The position numbers were made by a program, and so were the translations under genes. From Acidobacteriota bacterium (GTDB taxonomy: Bacteria; Acidobacteriota; Terriglobia; Bryobacterales; Bryobacteraceae), in the NCBI GenBank assembly GCA_016201205.1, contig JACQDF010000068.1, forward strand, positions 1-34,029: DNA of 34,029 bases. The letters run 5' to 3'. Positions 23,011 to 32,208 of this stretch are shown piece after piece. The notes under the pieces are model-generated. The model saw nothing but the letters and a program-made list of their open reading frames with translations. It had not been told where the DNA came from and made no database searches. Numbering within the stretch: position 1 is the stretch's first letter; each line of letters begins with the position of its first letter.

Positions 23011-24222
23011 ATGGTGAAACCCACGCTTGCCCGCAGAGATCTGTTCCGCACCATCGGGACTGCCGCCGTCTCCTGGAGCGCCGCCTCGTACTCGCGCATC
23101 CTGGGCGCCGGCGACAAAGTCAACCTCGGCCTCATTGGCTGCGGGGGACGGGGCGTGCATGTCATGGGCGTCTTCCAGGAGTCCAGGCAAGTGAACGTCA
23201 GCGCTGTTTGCGATGTTTACGCCACCCGCACGGACCGCGCCATGCAGAAAGCGCCAGGCGCCAGGGGGTTTTCCGACCACCGCAAACTGCTCGAAGTGAA
23301 GGAGCTGGACGCGGTGCTCATCGCGACTCCCGACCATTGGCATGCGGGGACCACCATCAACGCCTTGAACGCGGGCAAGGATGTGTACGTCGAGAAGCCG
23401 CTGACGCTCCGAATCGACGAAGGACCGCGGATCGTGAAGGCGGCGCGCGTCAACAATCGCATCTGCCAGGTGGGCATGCAGCAGCGCTCGGGCTCGCACT
23501 ACTTGCGCGCCAAGGAGGAGTACATCAAGACCGGCAAGCTCGGCAAGATCACGCTGGCGCGCACCTGGTGGCACGGCAACGGCGCACATTTGCAGAAAGC
23601 GCCCGATTCGTTGCGGCAGAAGCCGTCCAACCTGGACTGGGCGCGCTTCCTGGGGCCGGTGAAGTGGCGCGACTGGGATCCGCAGCAATACTGGAATTTC
23701 CGCGCTTATCTCGACTTCGGCGGCGGGCAGGTGACCGACCTGTTCACGCACTGGATCGACGTGGTGCACATGTTCATGGAGCAGGACGACCCGATCTCGG
23801 CGGTGGCCGCCGGCGGCGTGTATCACTATAAGGACGGCCGCACGGCTCCGGACACGATCAACGCCGTGCTCGAGTACCCGGGCGAATGGAACGCCACGTT
23901 TGAAGCGACGCTGGCGCCGGGCATCAAGGGGGCGGCCGTCGAGATGTGCGGAACCGAGGGCAAGCTGCTGATCACGCGTGGCATGTACGAATTCCTGAGC
24001 GCGGAGAAAGGCGCACAGCCGGTGGTGGTAAAGGCGGAAAAAGAGCAGACGATCGAGCATGTGGCCAATTTCCTCGAGTGCTGCCGCACCCGCAAACTGC
24101 CCAACGGCGACGTGTGGATCGGGCACCGCTCGGCGCAGGCGTCGCACCTGGCCAACATTGCGTATGTGGAGAAGCGGCGGCTCAAGTTCGATCCGCAACG
24201 CGAGGAGATTCTGCCGTTGTAA
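23011..24222 (+). CDS. Tat-exported Gfo/Idh/MocA-family oxidoreductase
   Basis: The 403-residue product has a twin-arginine signal (ARRDLFRTIGTAAVSW). The NAD(P)-binding Rossmann fold follows (VNLGLIGCGGRGVHVM, then AVLIATPDHWHAG) with the EKP motif (DVYVEKPLTL). The C-terminal half carries the substrate-binding sheet (GGGQVTDLFTHWIDVVHMF). Such proteins are frequent in Acidobacteria and Planctomycetes and act on sugars or cyclitols; some exported members use tightly bound NAD(P) without net hydride loss. ATG 23002 is an alternative start in the same frame. The substrate is unknown. Confidence 0.88.
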   Translation: MVKPTLARRDLFRTIGTAAVSWSAASYSRILGAGDKVNLGLIGCGGRGVHVMGVFQESRQVNVSAVCDVYATRTDRAMQKAPGARGFSDHRKLLEVKELDAVLIATPDHWHAGTTINALNAGKDVYVEKPLTLRIDEGPRIVKAARVNNRICQVGMQQRSGSHYLRAKEEYIKTGKLGKITLARTWWHGNGAHLQKAPDSLRQKPSNLDWARFLGPVKWRDWDPQQYWNFRAYLDFGGGQVTDLFTHWIDVVHMFMEQDDPISAVAAGGVYHYKDGRTAPDTINAVLEYPGEWNATFEATLAPGIKGAAVEMCGTEGKLLITRGMYEFLSAEKGAQPVVVKAEKEQTIEHVANFLECCRTRKLPNGDVWIGHRSAQASHLANIAYVEKRRLKFDPQREEILPL

Positions 24223-24306
24223 GGGCGCCGACAGTGTTCAGCAGTACTTGGGGTCGAGCATCTCCCGTGGCGGGTTTTTAGGCGATTTTTCGCCTGTAGT
24301 ATTGAA

Positions 24307-27255
24307 ATGCCCGCCGCCCAAACCACAACGGCCATGTCCGCGGAACGCTGGCGGCGAGTCGAGCGGTTGTACCACTCCGCCCGGGAGCGGGAAACGGGCG
24401 AGCGTGTCCATTTTCTTCAGAGAGCCTGCCACGGTGACGCGACGCTCCAGCGCGATATCGAGTCATTACTGGCCAAAGACGCCTGCGGCGATGGGTTTCT
24501 GGATCATCCGCCTGCCGAATTGCTGGGCGCCTGCACAGCGCCGCTGTTCACCCCGGGGGCGCAGATCGGAGCGTACCGGATCGAGGAGCTGCTGGGGATC
24601 GGCGGTTCGGCCAAGGTCTACAAGGCGCTTGATCCGCGGCTGGGCCGCTATGTCGCCCTCAAAGTGCTGACGCCGGATACAGTGAACCAGGGTCTCCGGG
24701 AGCGGTTTGTGCGGGAAGCAAGAGCCGCGGCCGGCCTGAATCATCCTAACATTGCCGTCATCTACGAGGTGGGCGAAGCCGGAGAAACGTGCTTTATCGC
24801 GATGGAGTACGTGGAAGGCGAAACGCTGCGCGAAAAGTTGCAGGCTCCTGGAACCGCTCTTTCCGAGCTGCTCGGCTACCTGCGTCAGACCGCACACGCC
24901 CTGGTAAGAGCACACGCAAAAGGGGTCGTTCACTGTGATCTCAAGCCGGAGAACATCATGGTGACGCGCGAGGGCCAGGCGAAGGTTTTGGACTTCGGAG
25001 TCGCGAAACTCATCGGGCGGTATAAGAGCGAGAATCCCGCCTCCGAATTCGTGTCGTGGCCGGCGGGGCGGATGATTCCTCGCGAACCGCGGACGACCGG
25101 CTGGGTGGGAGGCACGTGGGGGTACATGTCCCCCGAGCAGGCCGGAGGAAAGAAGGACCTCGACGAGCGGTCGGACGTCTTTTCTTTCGGCTGTCTCCTG
25201 TTTGAAGCGGCGACCCGCCAGTTGCCGTTCCTGGATGAGTCGCTGGCCCGCACTTTCCAGAATCTGTTGCATGAACCCGTTCCACGGATCAGCGAGTTGT
25301 GCCCCGGCGGGCCTCGCGGTTTAGAGAGCATTGTAGACCGTTGCCTGGAAAAGGACCCGGCGACACGCTATGCCAGCATGGCGGAGGTGGAACGGGACTT
25401 GGGAAATCTGCTCGAAGCGGAAGGCGCCCCGCTTCCAGTCAGGATGGTTACGCCATCCGACGATACCTGCGTTTCGAAGCGGACGCAACGGCGAGACTTG
25501 ATCCTTGCCGCGCTTCGAAAATGGGCTGTTCCCGTTGCCGCTGCCTTGCTGGCAATCATTTCAGTTGCCATTCCCTATTTCCGCTGGTATCCGGCGAGCA
25601 AGCCTCCATCGATTGCGGTCATTCCCTTTGTCAATGCTCTGGGCACTCCGCAAAGCGAGTATTTGTCGGATGGCATCAGCGAAAGCCTCATCCATGCTTT
25701 GGCTCAGTTGCCCGATCTGAAAGTGATCGCGCGCAGTTCCAGCTTCCGGTTCAAAGAGCAGATCGATGTGCGCCAGGTGGCCCGAACGTTGGGCGTTCAG
25801 TTTCTCGTCAGCGGCCGCGTCGCGGAGGGGGGCGGAAGGCTCCGGATTACGGCGGAGCTGGTGAGCGGCGCCGACGGATCGCAAGTCTGGGGCGCTCAGT
25901 ACAATCCGACGATCTCGGATCTGGCGGGCGTGGAAGCGGCTATCGCCCGCGAGATCGCCGAGCGAATCTATTCCCGGCTGACACGCTCGGAACGGGAGAA
26001 GCTGGCCAAAGGTGCGAAAGTCAATCCCGAAGCCTACGAGCTGCTGTTGCGCGCCCGCTACCACATGCGGCTATACACACCGGAAAGCAGACGCCAGGCG
26101 GTCAGCTATTACCAGCAAGCCCTTGCACTCGACCCAGGCTTTGCTCTGGCCAGTGCTGAATTGGCATCGGCGTACCGTTACCTGAGCGGGTCAGCCGTCG
26201 CCCGGGCAGCCGAAATGCTGCCCAAGGCAGAAGCGTCCGCGCGGCGGGCGCTGGCGGCGGACGCGGACCTGGCTGAGGCTCATGCCGCCCTGGCCGATAT
26301 CAAGAAGGATCAATGGGCCTGGGCGTCCGCCGAGAGAGAGTACCGTCAGGCTCTTCGCTTGAACCCCAATCTGGCCAACGCACACGTGGGATTCGCGATC
26401 TATCTCAGTGTCATGGGCCGTGACGAGGAGGCCATCGCCGAGATTCAGGGTGCGCGGAAACTGGACCCGCTCGGGCTGCCCACGGCGGTTCACGTCGCGG
26501 CCGTTTACTATAACGCTCGCCGCTATAGCCAAGCCCTGGATGCCCTCAAGGCGGCCGTGGATCTGGACCCTGCGGCGCCCGCTCCATGGACGTGGATCGG
26601 CATCGTGAGCGGAGGCAGCGGCCACTTTGCCAAAGCCGTGTCGGCCTTTGAGACAGCCATCGGCTGGGGCGACAATACGGCCGCCACGCAGTGTTACTAT
26701 GCCTATTCCCTGGCCCGTACCGGCCGGCGCGATCGGGCAATCGAGATCCTCCACCAGCTTGAACACTCCGACGCTTTCGTTCCGCCTTCGGCCCTCGCCG
26801 TCATCCACCTCGGCCTGAACGAGAAAGAACGCGCCATCCAAACGCTTCAGGCCGCATATGCCGTCAAGGATTCGATGCTGCAATACATGAAAGTCGAATC
26901 GCACCTTGACAGTCTGCACCAGGACCCGCGTTTCCAGGAGCTGGCGGCAAAGCTGGGTCTGCCTCGAAAGGCGGGCCTGAAGGTATCCCGCCCGCAAGGA
27001 GCTCCCGTCAGCCTTAAGGGCCTGTCACGGAATTACTGTTTCAGGTTGACACCTCCGCTTGCTCACGCGCGCGGCTCAGAAAGCGCTTCCGAGCCGCGAC
27101 CGTTAGGGAGCGGTTGGCACACTCATTTCGTGACAGGCCTTAAGTCGTCCAAGCCTCTTTCCAATTCGAACCTGGTGACCTCGGTTGTAACGTGCGATGA
27201 TGCCGGCAGCACGTTCGCCGGGTTGCGATCGAAACGCCAAGAAATCCCGGCATAG
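24307..27255 (+). CDS. Ser/Thr protein kinase with TolB-like and TPR domains, carrying an inserted element
   Basis: The 982-residue protein begins with the 'ERW-x-x-V-x-x-LY' helical segment (residues 13-60) common in ECF-linked kinases. The kinase domain follows (about 90-370): GIGGSAKV, K119, E137, HCDLKPEN with D211 (HRD changed to HCD), DFG 229-231 and SPEQ in place of APE. A membrane helix lies near 397-419, then a TolB/FlgO-like domain (SIAVIPFVNALG ... ARTLGVQFLVSGRV) and TPRs (about 585-890). Residues 904-945 come from a 121-bp mobile element plus target duplication, and a normal end would be expected soon after LAAKLGLPRK. A second start, ATG 24334, is possible. No Shine-Dalgarno is seen. 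Confidence 0.88.
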   Translation: MPAAQTTTAMSAERWRRVERLYHSARERETGERVHFLQRACHGDATLQRDIESLLAKDACGDGFLDHPPAELLGACTAPLFTPGAQIGAYRIEELLGIGGSAKVYKALDPRLGRYVALKVLTPDTVNQGLRERFVREARAAAGLNHPNIAVIYEVGEAGETCFIAMEYVEGETLREKLQAPGTALSELLGYLRQTAHALVRAHAKGVVHCDLKPENIMVTREGQAKVLDFGVAKLIGRYKSENPASEFVSWPAGRMIPREPRTTGWVGGTWGYMSPEQAGGKKDLDERSDVFSFGCLLFEAATRQLPFLDESLARTFQNLLHEPVPRISELCPGGPRGLESIVDRCLEKDPATRYASMAEVERDLGNLLEAEGAPLPVRMVTPSDDTCVSKRTQRRDLILAALRKWAVPVAAALLAIISVAIPYFRWYPASKPPSIAVIPFVNALGTPQSEYLSDGISESLIHALAQLPDLKVIARSSSFRFKEQIDVRQVARTLGVQFLVSGRVAEGGGRLRITAELVSGADGSQVWGAQYNPTISDLAGVEAAIAREIAERIYSRLTRSEREKLAKGAKVNPEAYELLLRARYHMRLYTPESRRQAVSYYQQALALDPGFALASAELASAYRYLSGSAVARAAEMLPKAEASARRALAADADLAEAHAALADIKKDQWAWASAEREYRQALRLNPNLANAHVGFAIYLSVMGRDEEAIAEIQGARKLDPLGLPTAVHVAAVYYNARRYSQALDALKAAVDLDPAAPAPWTWIGIVSGGSGHFAKAVSAFETAIGWGDNTAATQCYYAYSLARTGRRDRAIEILHQLEHSDAFVPPSALAVIHLGLNEKERAIQTLQAAYAVKDSMLQYMKVESHLDSLHQDPRFQELAAKLGLPRKAGLKVSRPQGAPVSLKGLSRNYCFRLTPPLAHARGSESASEPRPLGSGWHTHFVTGLKSSKPLSNSNLVTSVVTCDDAGSTFAGLRSKRQEIPA
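27019..27139. mobile_element. MITE-like element, 121 bp, with 11-bp terminal inverted repeats
   Basis: The ends are GGCCTGTCACG (27019-27029) and CGTGACAGGCC (27129-27139), exact complements; with one mismatch the pairing extends to 14 bases. TTAAG flanks both sides (27014-27018 and 27140-27144) as the apparent target duplication. Inside is a hairpin CGCGGCTC (27070-27077) with GAGCCGCG (27091-27098). Element plus duplication is 126 bases, exactly 42 codons, so the kinase frame continues through. In the kinase frame the core reads PPLAHARGSESASEPRPLGS, a peptide I recall as recurring in Solibacter protein annotations. No transposase is encoded. Confidence 0.8.
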
Positions 27256-27285
27256 CAATCCTGACAACAACGGGAGGAGCCCATT

Positions 27286-28419
27286 ATGAATCTCAAGTGG
27301 AACAAGCTGCTGTCCAATTCGTTCATGGTGAACTCGGTGGCGATCTCCGATGACGCCAGCCGCGTCATCTCAGGCACTTACTATTACCCGTATCCGGGCA
27401 CCCCCAGCGACGACGTCGACGGCACGTACGGCACCTACTGCCATGACTCCAGCGGGACGCGGATTTGGGCAGAAGAGTACGACGGAGACGAAGGCGTCTA
27501 CGCGGTAGCGATTTCCGGCGACGGCCGCATCGCGGCCGCGGGGGGAATGCTGTCCGGCGGGCAATATTCCGACAACCCGGATACGGGGATGCTGCGGGCC
27601 TTTGACGCCGCCAATGGCACACGCCTGCTCGACTTCACCGACTTCCGCCGCCGGGTCAACTCGACGGCGCTTTCGGCGGACGGCTCCGTTCTGGCCGCCG
27701 GGGTGGCGAGAAAAGTGTACATTTTCGTGGCGGCCGGCGGTTTGTTTCCCTTGGCTCCGGCGGTTGTTTCCGCTGCCGGCGAAGTGGTCTCGGTCGCGGT
27801 TCATGCCAGCGGCGGATGGGTAGCCGCCTGTGACAAGCGAGGTAAGGTTTACCTGGCGACGATCGCGGGTGGCGTGGTTCAAACCTTCCAATGGGCAGCC
27901 GCGACCCGAACGCCTTTCCTTTCGGTTGCCATCTCGAGATCAAGCGGCTACTTTGTCGTGGGAGGCGGCAACGATGTGCTCCTTTTCACCCTAAAATCCA
28001 TGATGCTGGGAACCGGCCCGGTCGCGCGATTCCCCGTCCCGGCCGGCGGCACACGGCAGGACGTTCGCTGGGTGGCGATTTCCGACGATGGCGCTCTGAT
28101 CGCAGCCGTGGCAAACGCCCAGCAGGACGGATTGGTGCTCGCGCTTTCCAACAAGAACAGCCAACTCAGCCTGGCCTGGCAACAGCAGCTCGACCGCAAT
28201 CCGAACAGTACGAGCATGGACTCTGCCGCCAAATTCGTCACCGCGGCCGACGGACTCCCCTATGGCACGAAAGGAACCTTCTATCTGTTCAATGGCGTTG
28301 GATCAAAGAACGGGGAGGAGCCCACAAGCAATATGAACTGGCCCATGGTGATCAGCGCCAACGGCAAAGCCATTGCCGCCGGGAGCGACAATGGCACGCT
28401 CTATTACTTCGTGCCGTAG
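27286..28419 (+). CDS. Beta-propeller (WD40/PQQ-like) repeat protein
   Basis: The 377-residue protein has no signal peptide and consists of repeated blades with an S-x-DG/SGD-x-R/x-x-AAG pattern (VNSVAISDDASRVISG, VYAVAISGDGRIAAAGG, STALSADGSVLAAG, VSVAVHASGGWVAACD, LSVAISRSSGYFVVGG, RWVAISDDGALIAAV, PMVISANGKAIAAGS), about seven in all. A strong GGGAGGAG precedes the ATG. It follows the kinase by 30 bases on the same strand and may be a binding partner or substrate; this is inference. Confidence 0.82.
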   Translation: MNLKWNKLLSNSFMVNSVAISDDASRVISGTYYYPYPGTPSDDVDGTYGTYCHDSSGTRIWAEEYDGDEGVYAVAISGDGRIAAAGGMLSGGQYSDNPDTGMLRAFDAANGTRLLDFTDFRRRVNSTALSADGSVLAAGVARKVYIFVAAGGLFPLAPAVVSAAGEVVSVAVHASGGWVAACDKRGKVYLATIAGGVVQTFQWAAATRTPFLSVAISRSSGYFVVGGGNDVLLFTLKSMMLGTGPVARFPVPAGGTRQDVRWVAISDDGALIAAVANAQQDGLVLALSNKNSQLSLAWQQQLDRNPNSTSMDSAAKFVTAADGLPYGTKGTFYLFNGVGSKNGEEPTSNMNWPMVISANGKAIAAGSDNGTLYYFVP

Positions 28420-28437
28420 ACAGACAACGTTCCCCGG

Positions 28438-28995
28438 TCAGGACGCAATCGCATCGAGCAGCCAGGCTCGGGCAAAGCACCATTCCCGCTGCACGGTGCG
28501 CAACGAAATCCCCAAAGCGGCGGCGATCTCCGCCTCCGGCAAACCTCCAAAAAACCGCATCTCGACGATACGGCTCTTGCGCGGATCGAGTTTTTCGAGC
28601 TGTTCCAGAGCCTCATCCAGCGCGAGGATCTCCGGGGAGTGCGCTTCGGTATAGACAATCACTTCGTCCAGTTGCAGCTTTTGTGCCTGCCCGCCGCGCT
28701 TCAGCGCCTTTCGCCCGCGCGCATGATCCACCAGGATGCGGCGCATCACCAGGGCCGCAATGGCGAAGAAGTGCGCCCGGTCCTGAAACTCGATGCTCTC
28801 GCTCTGCACCAGCCGCAGGAAGGCTTCATGCACCAGGGCGGTGGGCTGGAGGGTGTGGTTGCTGCCTTCCTTCTGCATCTGATGGCGCGCCATGCGACGC
28901 AGTTCGTCGTAGACGGCTTCCATCAGGCTCGCCTGCGCACCTGAGTCGCCCGAGCGTGCTTTCAGCAGCAGTTCTGTAGTGTGGGATTCCCGCAC
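28438..28995 (-). CDS. ECF-type sigma factor of the Sigma70_ECF (PF07638) group
   Basis: The 185-residue protein matches the TIGR02999-like group: LLLKARSGDSGAQASLMEAV, YDELRRMARHQM, TLQPTALVHEAFLRLVQ, FFAIAALVMRRILVDHAR, and the HTH EAEIAAALGISLRTVQREW. In Acidobacteria and Planctomycetes this group is commonly next to Ser/Thr kinases with the 'ERW' N-terminus like the one at 24307. Here the two genes are convergent and separated by the propeller gene. No anti-sigma gene is adjacent. Confidence 0.9.
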   Translation of the reverse strand: MRESHTTELLLKARSGDSGAQASLMEAVYDELRRMARHQMQKEGSNHTLQPTALVHEAFLRLVQSESIEFQDRAHFFAIAALVMRRILVDHARGRKALKRGGQAQKLQLDEVIVYTEAHSPEILALDEALEQLEKLDPRKSRIVEMRFFGGLPEAEIAAALGISLRTVQREWCFARAWLLDAIAS

Positions 28996-29091
28996 ACCAG
29001 CCTCCCCCCGCGGGGTCTTCTCTCCTGCCTGCCGGGTTCAATGCAAGTATACACCCGGTCTCATCCCCTCGGAGAGGTGGCGGCCCGAGCC

Positions 29092-29610
29092 TCACCGTCC
29101 TTCGCTCGACGGCGGCACAATCCCCTTCAGACGCAGATAGACCGCCATATACCCATACTCCTCATTGGAGTGCGTGGTGTTGCCGGCCAGCGTCCCCAGC
29201 CGCGACCGCTGGCCCCGGGGCCCCTTCAGCATCTCATTCGCGTTGGCGTCACTGAGCGACTCATAGGCGGCGTCGCACTCGGCGAAGGAATCCTTCAAAG
29301 CAGCCACCAGATCCGCTTTCGCTGTCTTGGAGGCCGCGCCTGCCTGCTTCATCTGCCCGTTGACGGCAGAGCAGATGCGCATTTGCGCGTCGGCGACGTG
29401 AGCCACGAGCTGGCCAAATGTCCGGATCTCGGGCGTGGCCTTGAAGCCGTAATGCTCGTCCGGCATCTTGTCAGCCATCTTGGTCAGGTTGTTCTTGATG
29501 GCGTTGTAGGCCATCTTCAGCTCGGCGCTCATCGGATTGGCGGTTTGGGCCTGCAGGGCGCCGAAGCTCCCCAGCGCGGCGGCGGTAATCATCAGGCAAT
29601 AGCGGTTCAC
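29092..29610 (-). CDS. DinB-family secreted protein
   Basis: The 172-residue product starts at GTG 29610, with AGGAGA eight bases ahead. A signal peptide (YCLMITAAALGSFGALQAQ) is followed by a four-helix DinB-like domain: MADKMPDEHYGFKATPEIRT, FGQLVAHVADAQMRI, and a last helix with THSNEEYGYMAVYLR. The histidines of HYGF, AHVAD and THSNEEYG occupy places of the DinB metal triad. Such exported DinB proteins are abundant in Acidobacteria; the reaction is unknown. Confidence 0.82.
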   Translation of the reverse strand: MNRYCLMITAAALGSFGALQAQTANPMSAELKMAYNAIKNNLTKMADKMPDEHYGFKATPEIRTFGQLVAHVADAQMRICSAVNGQMKQAGAASKTAKADLVAALKDSFAECDAAYESLSDANANEMLKGPRGQRSRLGTLAGNTTHSNEEYGYMAVYLRLKGIVPPSSEGR

Positions 29611-29651
29611 GTTCGTTCTCCTCGTGTGGATTCCTTCGGAACTCTCTTATG

Positions 29652-30998
29652 CTATCCCAGCGCCTTCTGTTTGCGCTGGCCGCCTTTCTTCTGCTGCAAG
29701 CGGTTGGTCCGCCACCGCGGCGTCATGAGCTGCGTGTTCCACGCCTCCCAGGCCGCTTGCAACTCCTTCAGCTTCTCCTGACGGGTTGACGCAACATTGT
29801 TGGTTTCCCCGATATCCTGCGCCAGATTGTACAGCTCCGGCGTCCCTTCGCCTGTCTTCACCAGCTTCCAATCGCCCTTGCGAATCGCTCCCGGCAGCCC
29901 GAAGCGCCAATACAATGCCTCGTGCGGAGCACCCTGGTTCCTGCTGCTCACAAACGGGACCAGGTCGACGCCGTCCAGATTCGGGGCCGGCTTGCCGCCC
30001 GCCGCCGTCACCACCGTCGGATGAATATCGAGCGCGATCACCGGCTTGTCATAGACCGCCCCGGCCGGCACACGCCCCTTCCACTGAATCAGCATGGGCA
30101 CGCGGATGCCGCCCTCGTACACCTGTCCTTTGAAACCGCGCAAAGGCGTGTTCTTCGACGATGTCTGCGGCGTTGGCCCGCCATTGTCGCTCACGAAGAA
30201 GATCAGCGTATTCTCTTCCAGTCTGTGCTCGCGCAGTCTGCCGAGAACGCGTCCGATCGCGTCATCCATCGCCGACATCATCGCTGAATACGTCCGGCGC
30301 TTTTCGTCCTCGACCGACGCGAACCGCGCCAGGTATTTCCCGGCCGCCTGCAAAGGATTGTGGACCGCGTTGAACGGCAGATAGAGCAAGAACGGCGCGC
30401 CTTTCCTGCGATCGATGAATCCCACCGCCTCGCGTGCAAAGGCGTCGGTCAGGTACTCCTTCTCTTCGACTGCCTCGGTTCCCCGCATGATGGGATTGCC
30501 GGCGCGGTCCCTCGAGTTCAGATACGGATGCGCGCCGCCCAGGAATCCGAAGAACTCATCGAAGCCTCGCCGCGTCGGGAGATATTCCGCCTTGAAGCCG
30601 AGGTGCCACTTGCCGACGATTCCCGTTGCATAGCCCAGCGACTTGAGCCGGTCCGCCAGCGTTACCTCGGTCAGCGCAAGACCGAAGTTGTCACTGGCCT
30701 GTTCGGCGGGGCCCGGATTGAACTCGTGCCCGAAGCGCTGCTGGTAGCGCCCGGTCATCAGGCCGGCGCGCGTCGGGCTGCACACCGGGCAGGACACGTA
30801 CCCGTTGGTGAACCGCACGCCATTGCGCGCGATCGAATCGATGTTGGGCGTGGGGATGTCCTTGCAACCGTTCACACCGATCTCGGCGTAACCAAGGTCG
30901 TCTGCGACGATCACCACAATGTTGGGTTTGCGAGCCGGCTGAGCCTGGAACGCGAAAGGCGTGCCGAGCGTGGTTTGAAGAAAAGTGCGTCGGAACAT
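29652..30998 (-). CDS. Secreted sulfatase (type I, formylglycine)
   Basis: The 448-residue protein has a Tat-like start (MFRRTFLQTT), the N-terminal metal site NIVVIVADDLGYAE with D33/D34, and the sulfatase signature C73-S-P-T-R77, whose cysteine becomes formylglycine. GIVGKWHLGF and the later SDNGGPTPQ metal site follow. It hydrolyses sulfate esters, probably of polysaccharides, outside the cytoplasm. AAAGGAG precedes ATG 30998. A Cys-type maturation enzyme is needed in the cell and is not in the window; the adjacent radical SAM protein is not of the anSME type as far as I can see. Confidence 0.92.
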   Translation of the reverse strand: MFRRTFLQTTLGTPFAFQAQPARKPNIVVIVADDLGYAEIGVNGCKDIPTPNIDSIARNGVRFTNGYVSCPVCSPTRAGLMTGRYQQRFGHEFNPGPAEQASDNFGLALTEVTLADRLKSLGYATGIVGKWHLGFKAEYLPTRRGFDEFFGFLGGAHPYLNSRDRAGNPIMRGTEAVEEKEYLTDAFAREAVGFIDRRKGAPFLLYLPFNAVHNPLQAAGKYLARFASVEDEKRRTYSAMMSAMDDAIGRVLGRLREHRLEENTLIFFVSDNGGPTPQTSSKNTPLRGFKGQVYEGGIRVPMLIQWKGRVPAGAVYDKPVIALDIHPTVVTAAGGKPAPNLDGVDLVPFVSSRNQGAPHEALYWRFGLPGAIRKGDWKLVKTGEGTPELYNLAQDIGETNNVASTRQEKLKELQAAWEAWNTQLMTPRWRTNRLQQKKGGQRKQKALG

Positions 30999-31129
30999 GG
31001 CTTTCTCCTTTGTACGCCAAACCCACCTCGAAAGGAAAGCTGCGGCATTTGCCCCACCCCTTCCCGCGCGTAATACGCTGAAAAGACTGGGGGTTGAATT
31101 GGCCCGCGGCGTGCTTTCCCTCCAGTGTC

Positions 31130-32194
31130 ATGAATTTTGACGAGGCTCCACTGCTGGTGATCTGGGAAACCACGCAGGCGTGCGACTTGGCGTGTGTGCA
31201 CTGCAGAGCATGTGCCATCGCCAGGAGGCACCCGGCTGAGCTCACAACCGAGGAAGGCTGCCGGCTGCTCGATGAGGTGAAAGCCTTCAACGCCCCCACC
31301 CTTCTCGTTTTCACCGGTGGGGATCCGCTGAAGCGCCCGGACTTGTTCCCACTTATCCGCTACTCAGTCGCGGCCGGTCTGCGGACCAATGTGAGCCCCA
31401 GTGCGACGCCACTGCTGACCTCGGAGGCCATCGATCGCTTTAAGGACTGCGGCCTAAGCCGCCTTGCCATCAGTCTGGATGGCGCAGATGCCCTGACGCA
31501 CGACAGCTTCCGCCAGGTTCCCGGCACATTCGATAGAGCCATGGCGGCACTCCGGCATGCCCGGGAGATTGGCCTGGAGACCCAGATCCAGACCACGGTG
31601 ACGCGCCGCAACATGCGCCAGTTGCCCCTCATCGCCGAGCGGGTGGCCGAGGTGAAGGGCAGAATGTGGAGCCTCTTTTTTTTGATCGTCACAGGACGCG
31701 CCCAGGCCACCGACGATCTCACCGGCGAAGAATACGAGCAGGTGTTTGAAACGCTGTACCGGCTGTCGAAAGTGATGCCGTTTGAGATCAAGACGACTGA
31801 AGCGATGCACTACCGGCGTTATATCGCGCAAAAGCTGAAGGAAGAGCGCGGTCCGGAAGCAGAACACGCCCGCCAGGTGGTTTACCGGACGGCGGGGGTC
31901 AGCGACGGCCGCGGGTTCGTTTTCATTTCACATACCGGCGAGATTTATCCAAGCGGATTCTTACCCATATCGGCCGGCAATGTACGGTCCGATTCGCTGG
32001 TCGATGTGTACCGGAACTCCGCGCTCTTCCGCAGCCTGCGCGACCTTGCACAACGCAAAGGGAAATGCGGGCACTGCGAATACACCAAGATCTGCGGCGG
32101 CTCGCGCGCCCGCGCCTACGCCCAGACGGGCGATTACCTGGCCGAGGATCCGCGCTGCGTGTATCAGCCGGTGCACGAAGTGGCGTACGCCTAG
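31130..32194 (+). CDS. Radical SAM/SPASM protein (TIGR04053-like)
   Basis: From ATG 31130 the 354-residue product starts NFDEAPLLVIWETTQACDLA. The radical SAM cysteines are C18-x3-C22-x2-C25. TGGDPLKRPDLF, LSRLAISLDGAD and TTVTRRNMRQLP follow, and the C-terminal CGHCEYTKICGGSRARAYAQ region gives SPASM-like cluster ligands. The 'NFDE-x-PLLV-x-WETT' opening and 'PF-x-IKTTEA' match a widespread orphan family (TIGR04053) related to AhbC/AhbD and peptide-modifying enzymes. Neither a peptide substrate nor heme genes lie nearby. The start at 31094 is rejected since the domain begins at 31130. Confidence 0.87.
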   Translation: MNFDEAPLLVIWETTQACDLACVHCRACAIARRHPAELTTEEGCRLLDEVKAFNAPTLLVFTGGDPLKRPDLFPLIRYSVAAGLRTNVSPSATPLLTSEAIDRFKDCGLSRLAISLDGADALTHDSFRQVPGTFDRAMAALRHAREIGLETQIQTTVTRRNMRQLPLIAERVAEVKGRMWSLFFLIVTGRAQATDDLTGEEYEQVFETLYRLSKVMPFEIKTTEAMHYRRYIAQKLKEERGPEAEHARQVVYRTAGVSDGRGFVFISHTGEIYPSGFLPISAGNVRSDSLVDVYRNSALFRSLRDLAQRKGKCGHCEYTKICGGSRARAYAQTGDYLAEDPRCVYQPVHEVAYA

Positions 32195-32208
32195 CAACCC
32201 GCCCTATA

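Noticed and set aside
22489..24198. 569-codon minus-strand frame
   Set aside because: Antisense to the Gfo/Idh gene; it only joins trmFO sequence in another frame and has no recognisable domain.
24280..24295. Hairpin AGGCGA-TTTT-TCGCCT before the kinase gene as a terminator
   Set aside because: No T-run follows on the plus strand, and none on the minus strand in the right place; the stem is only six bases.
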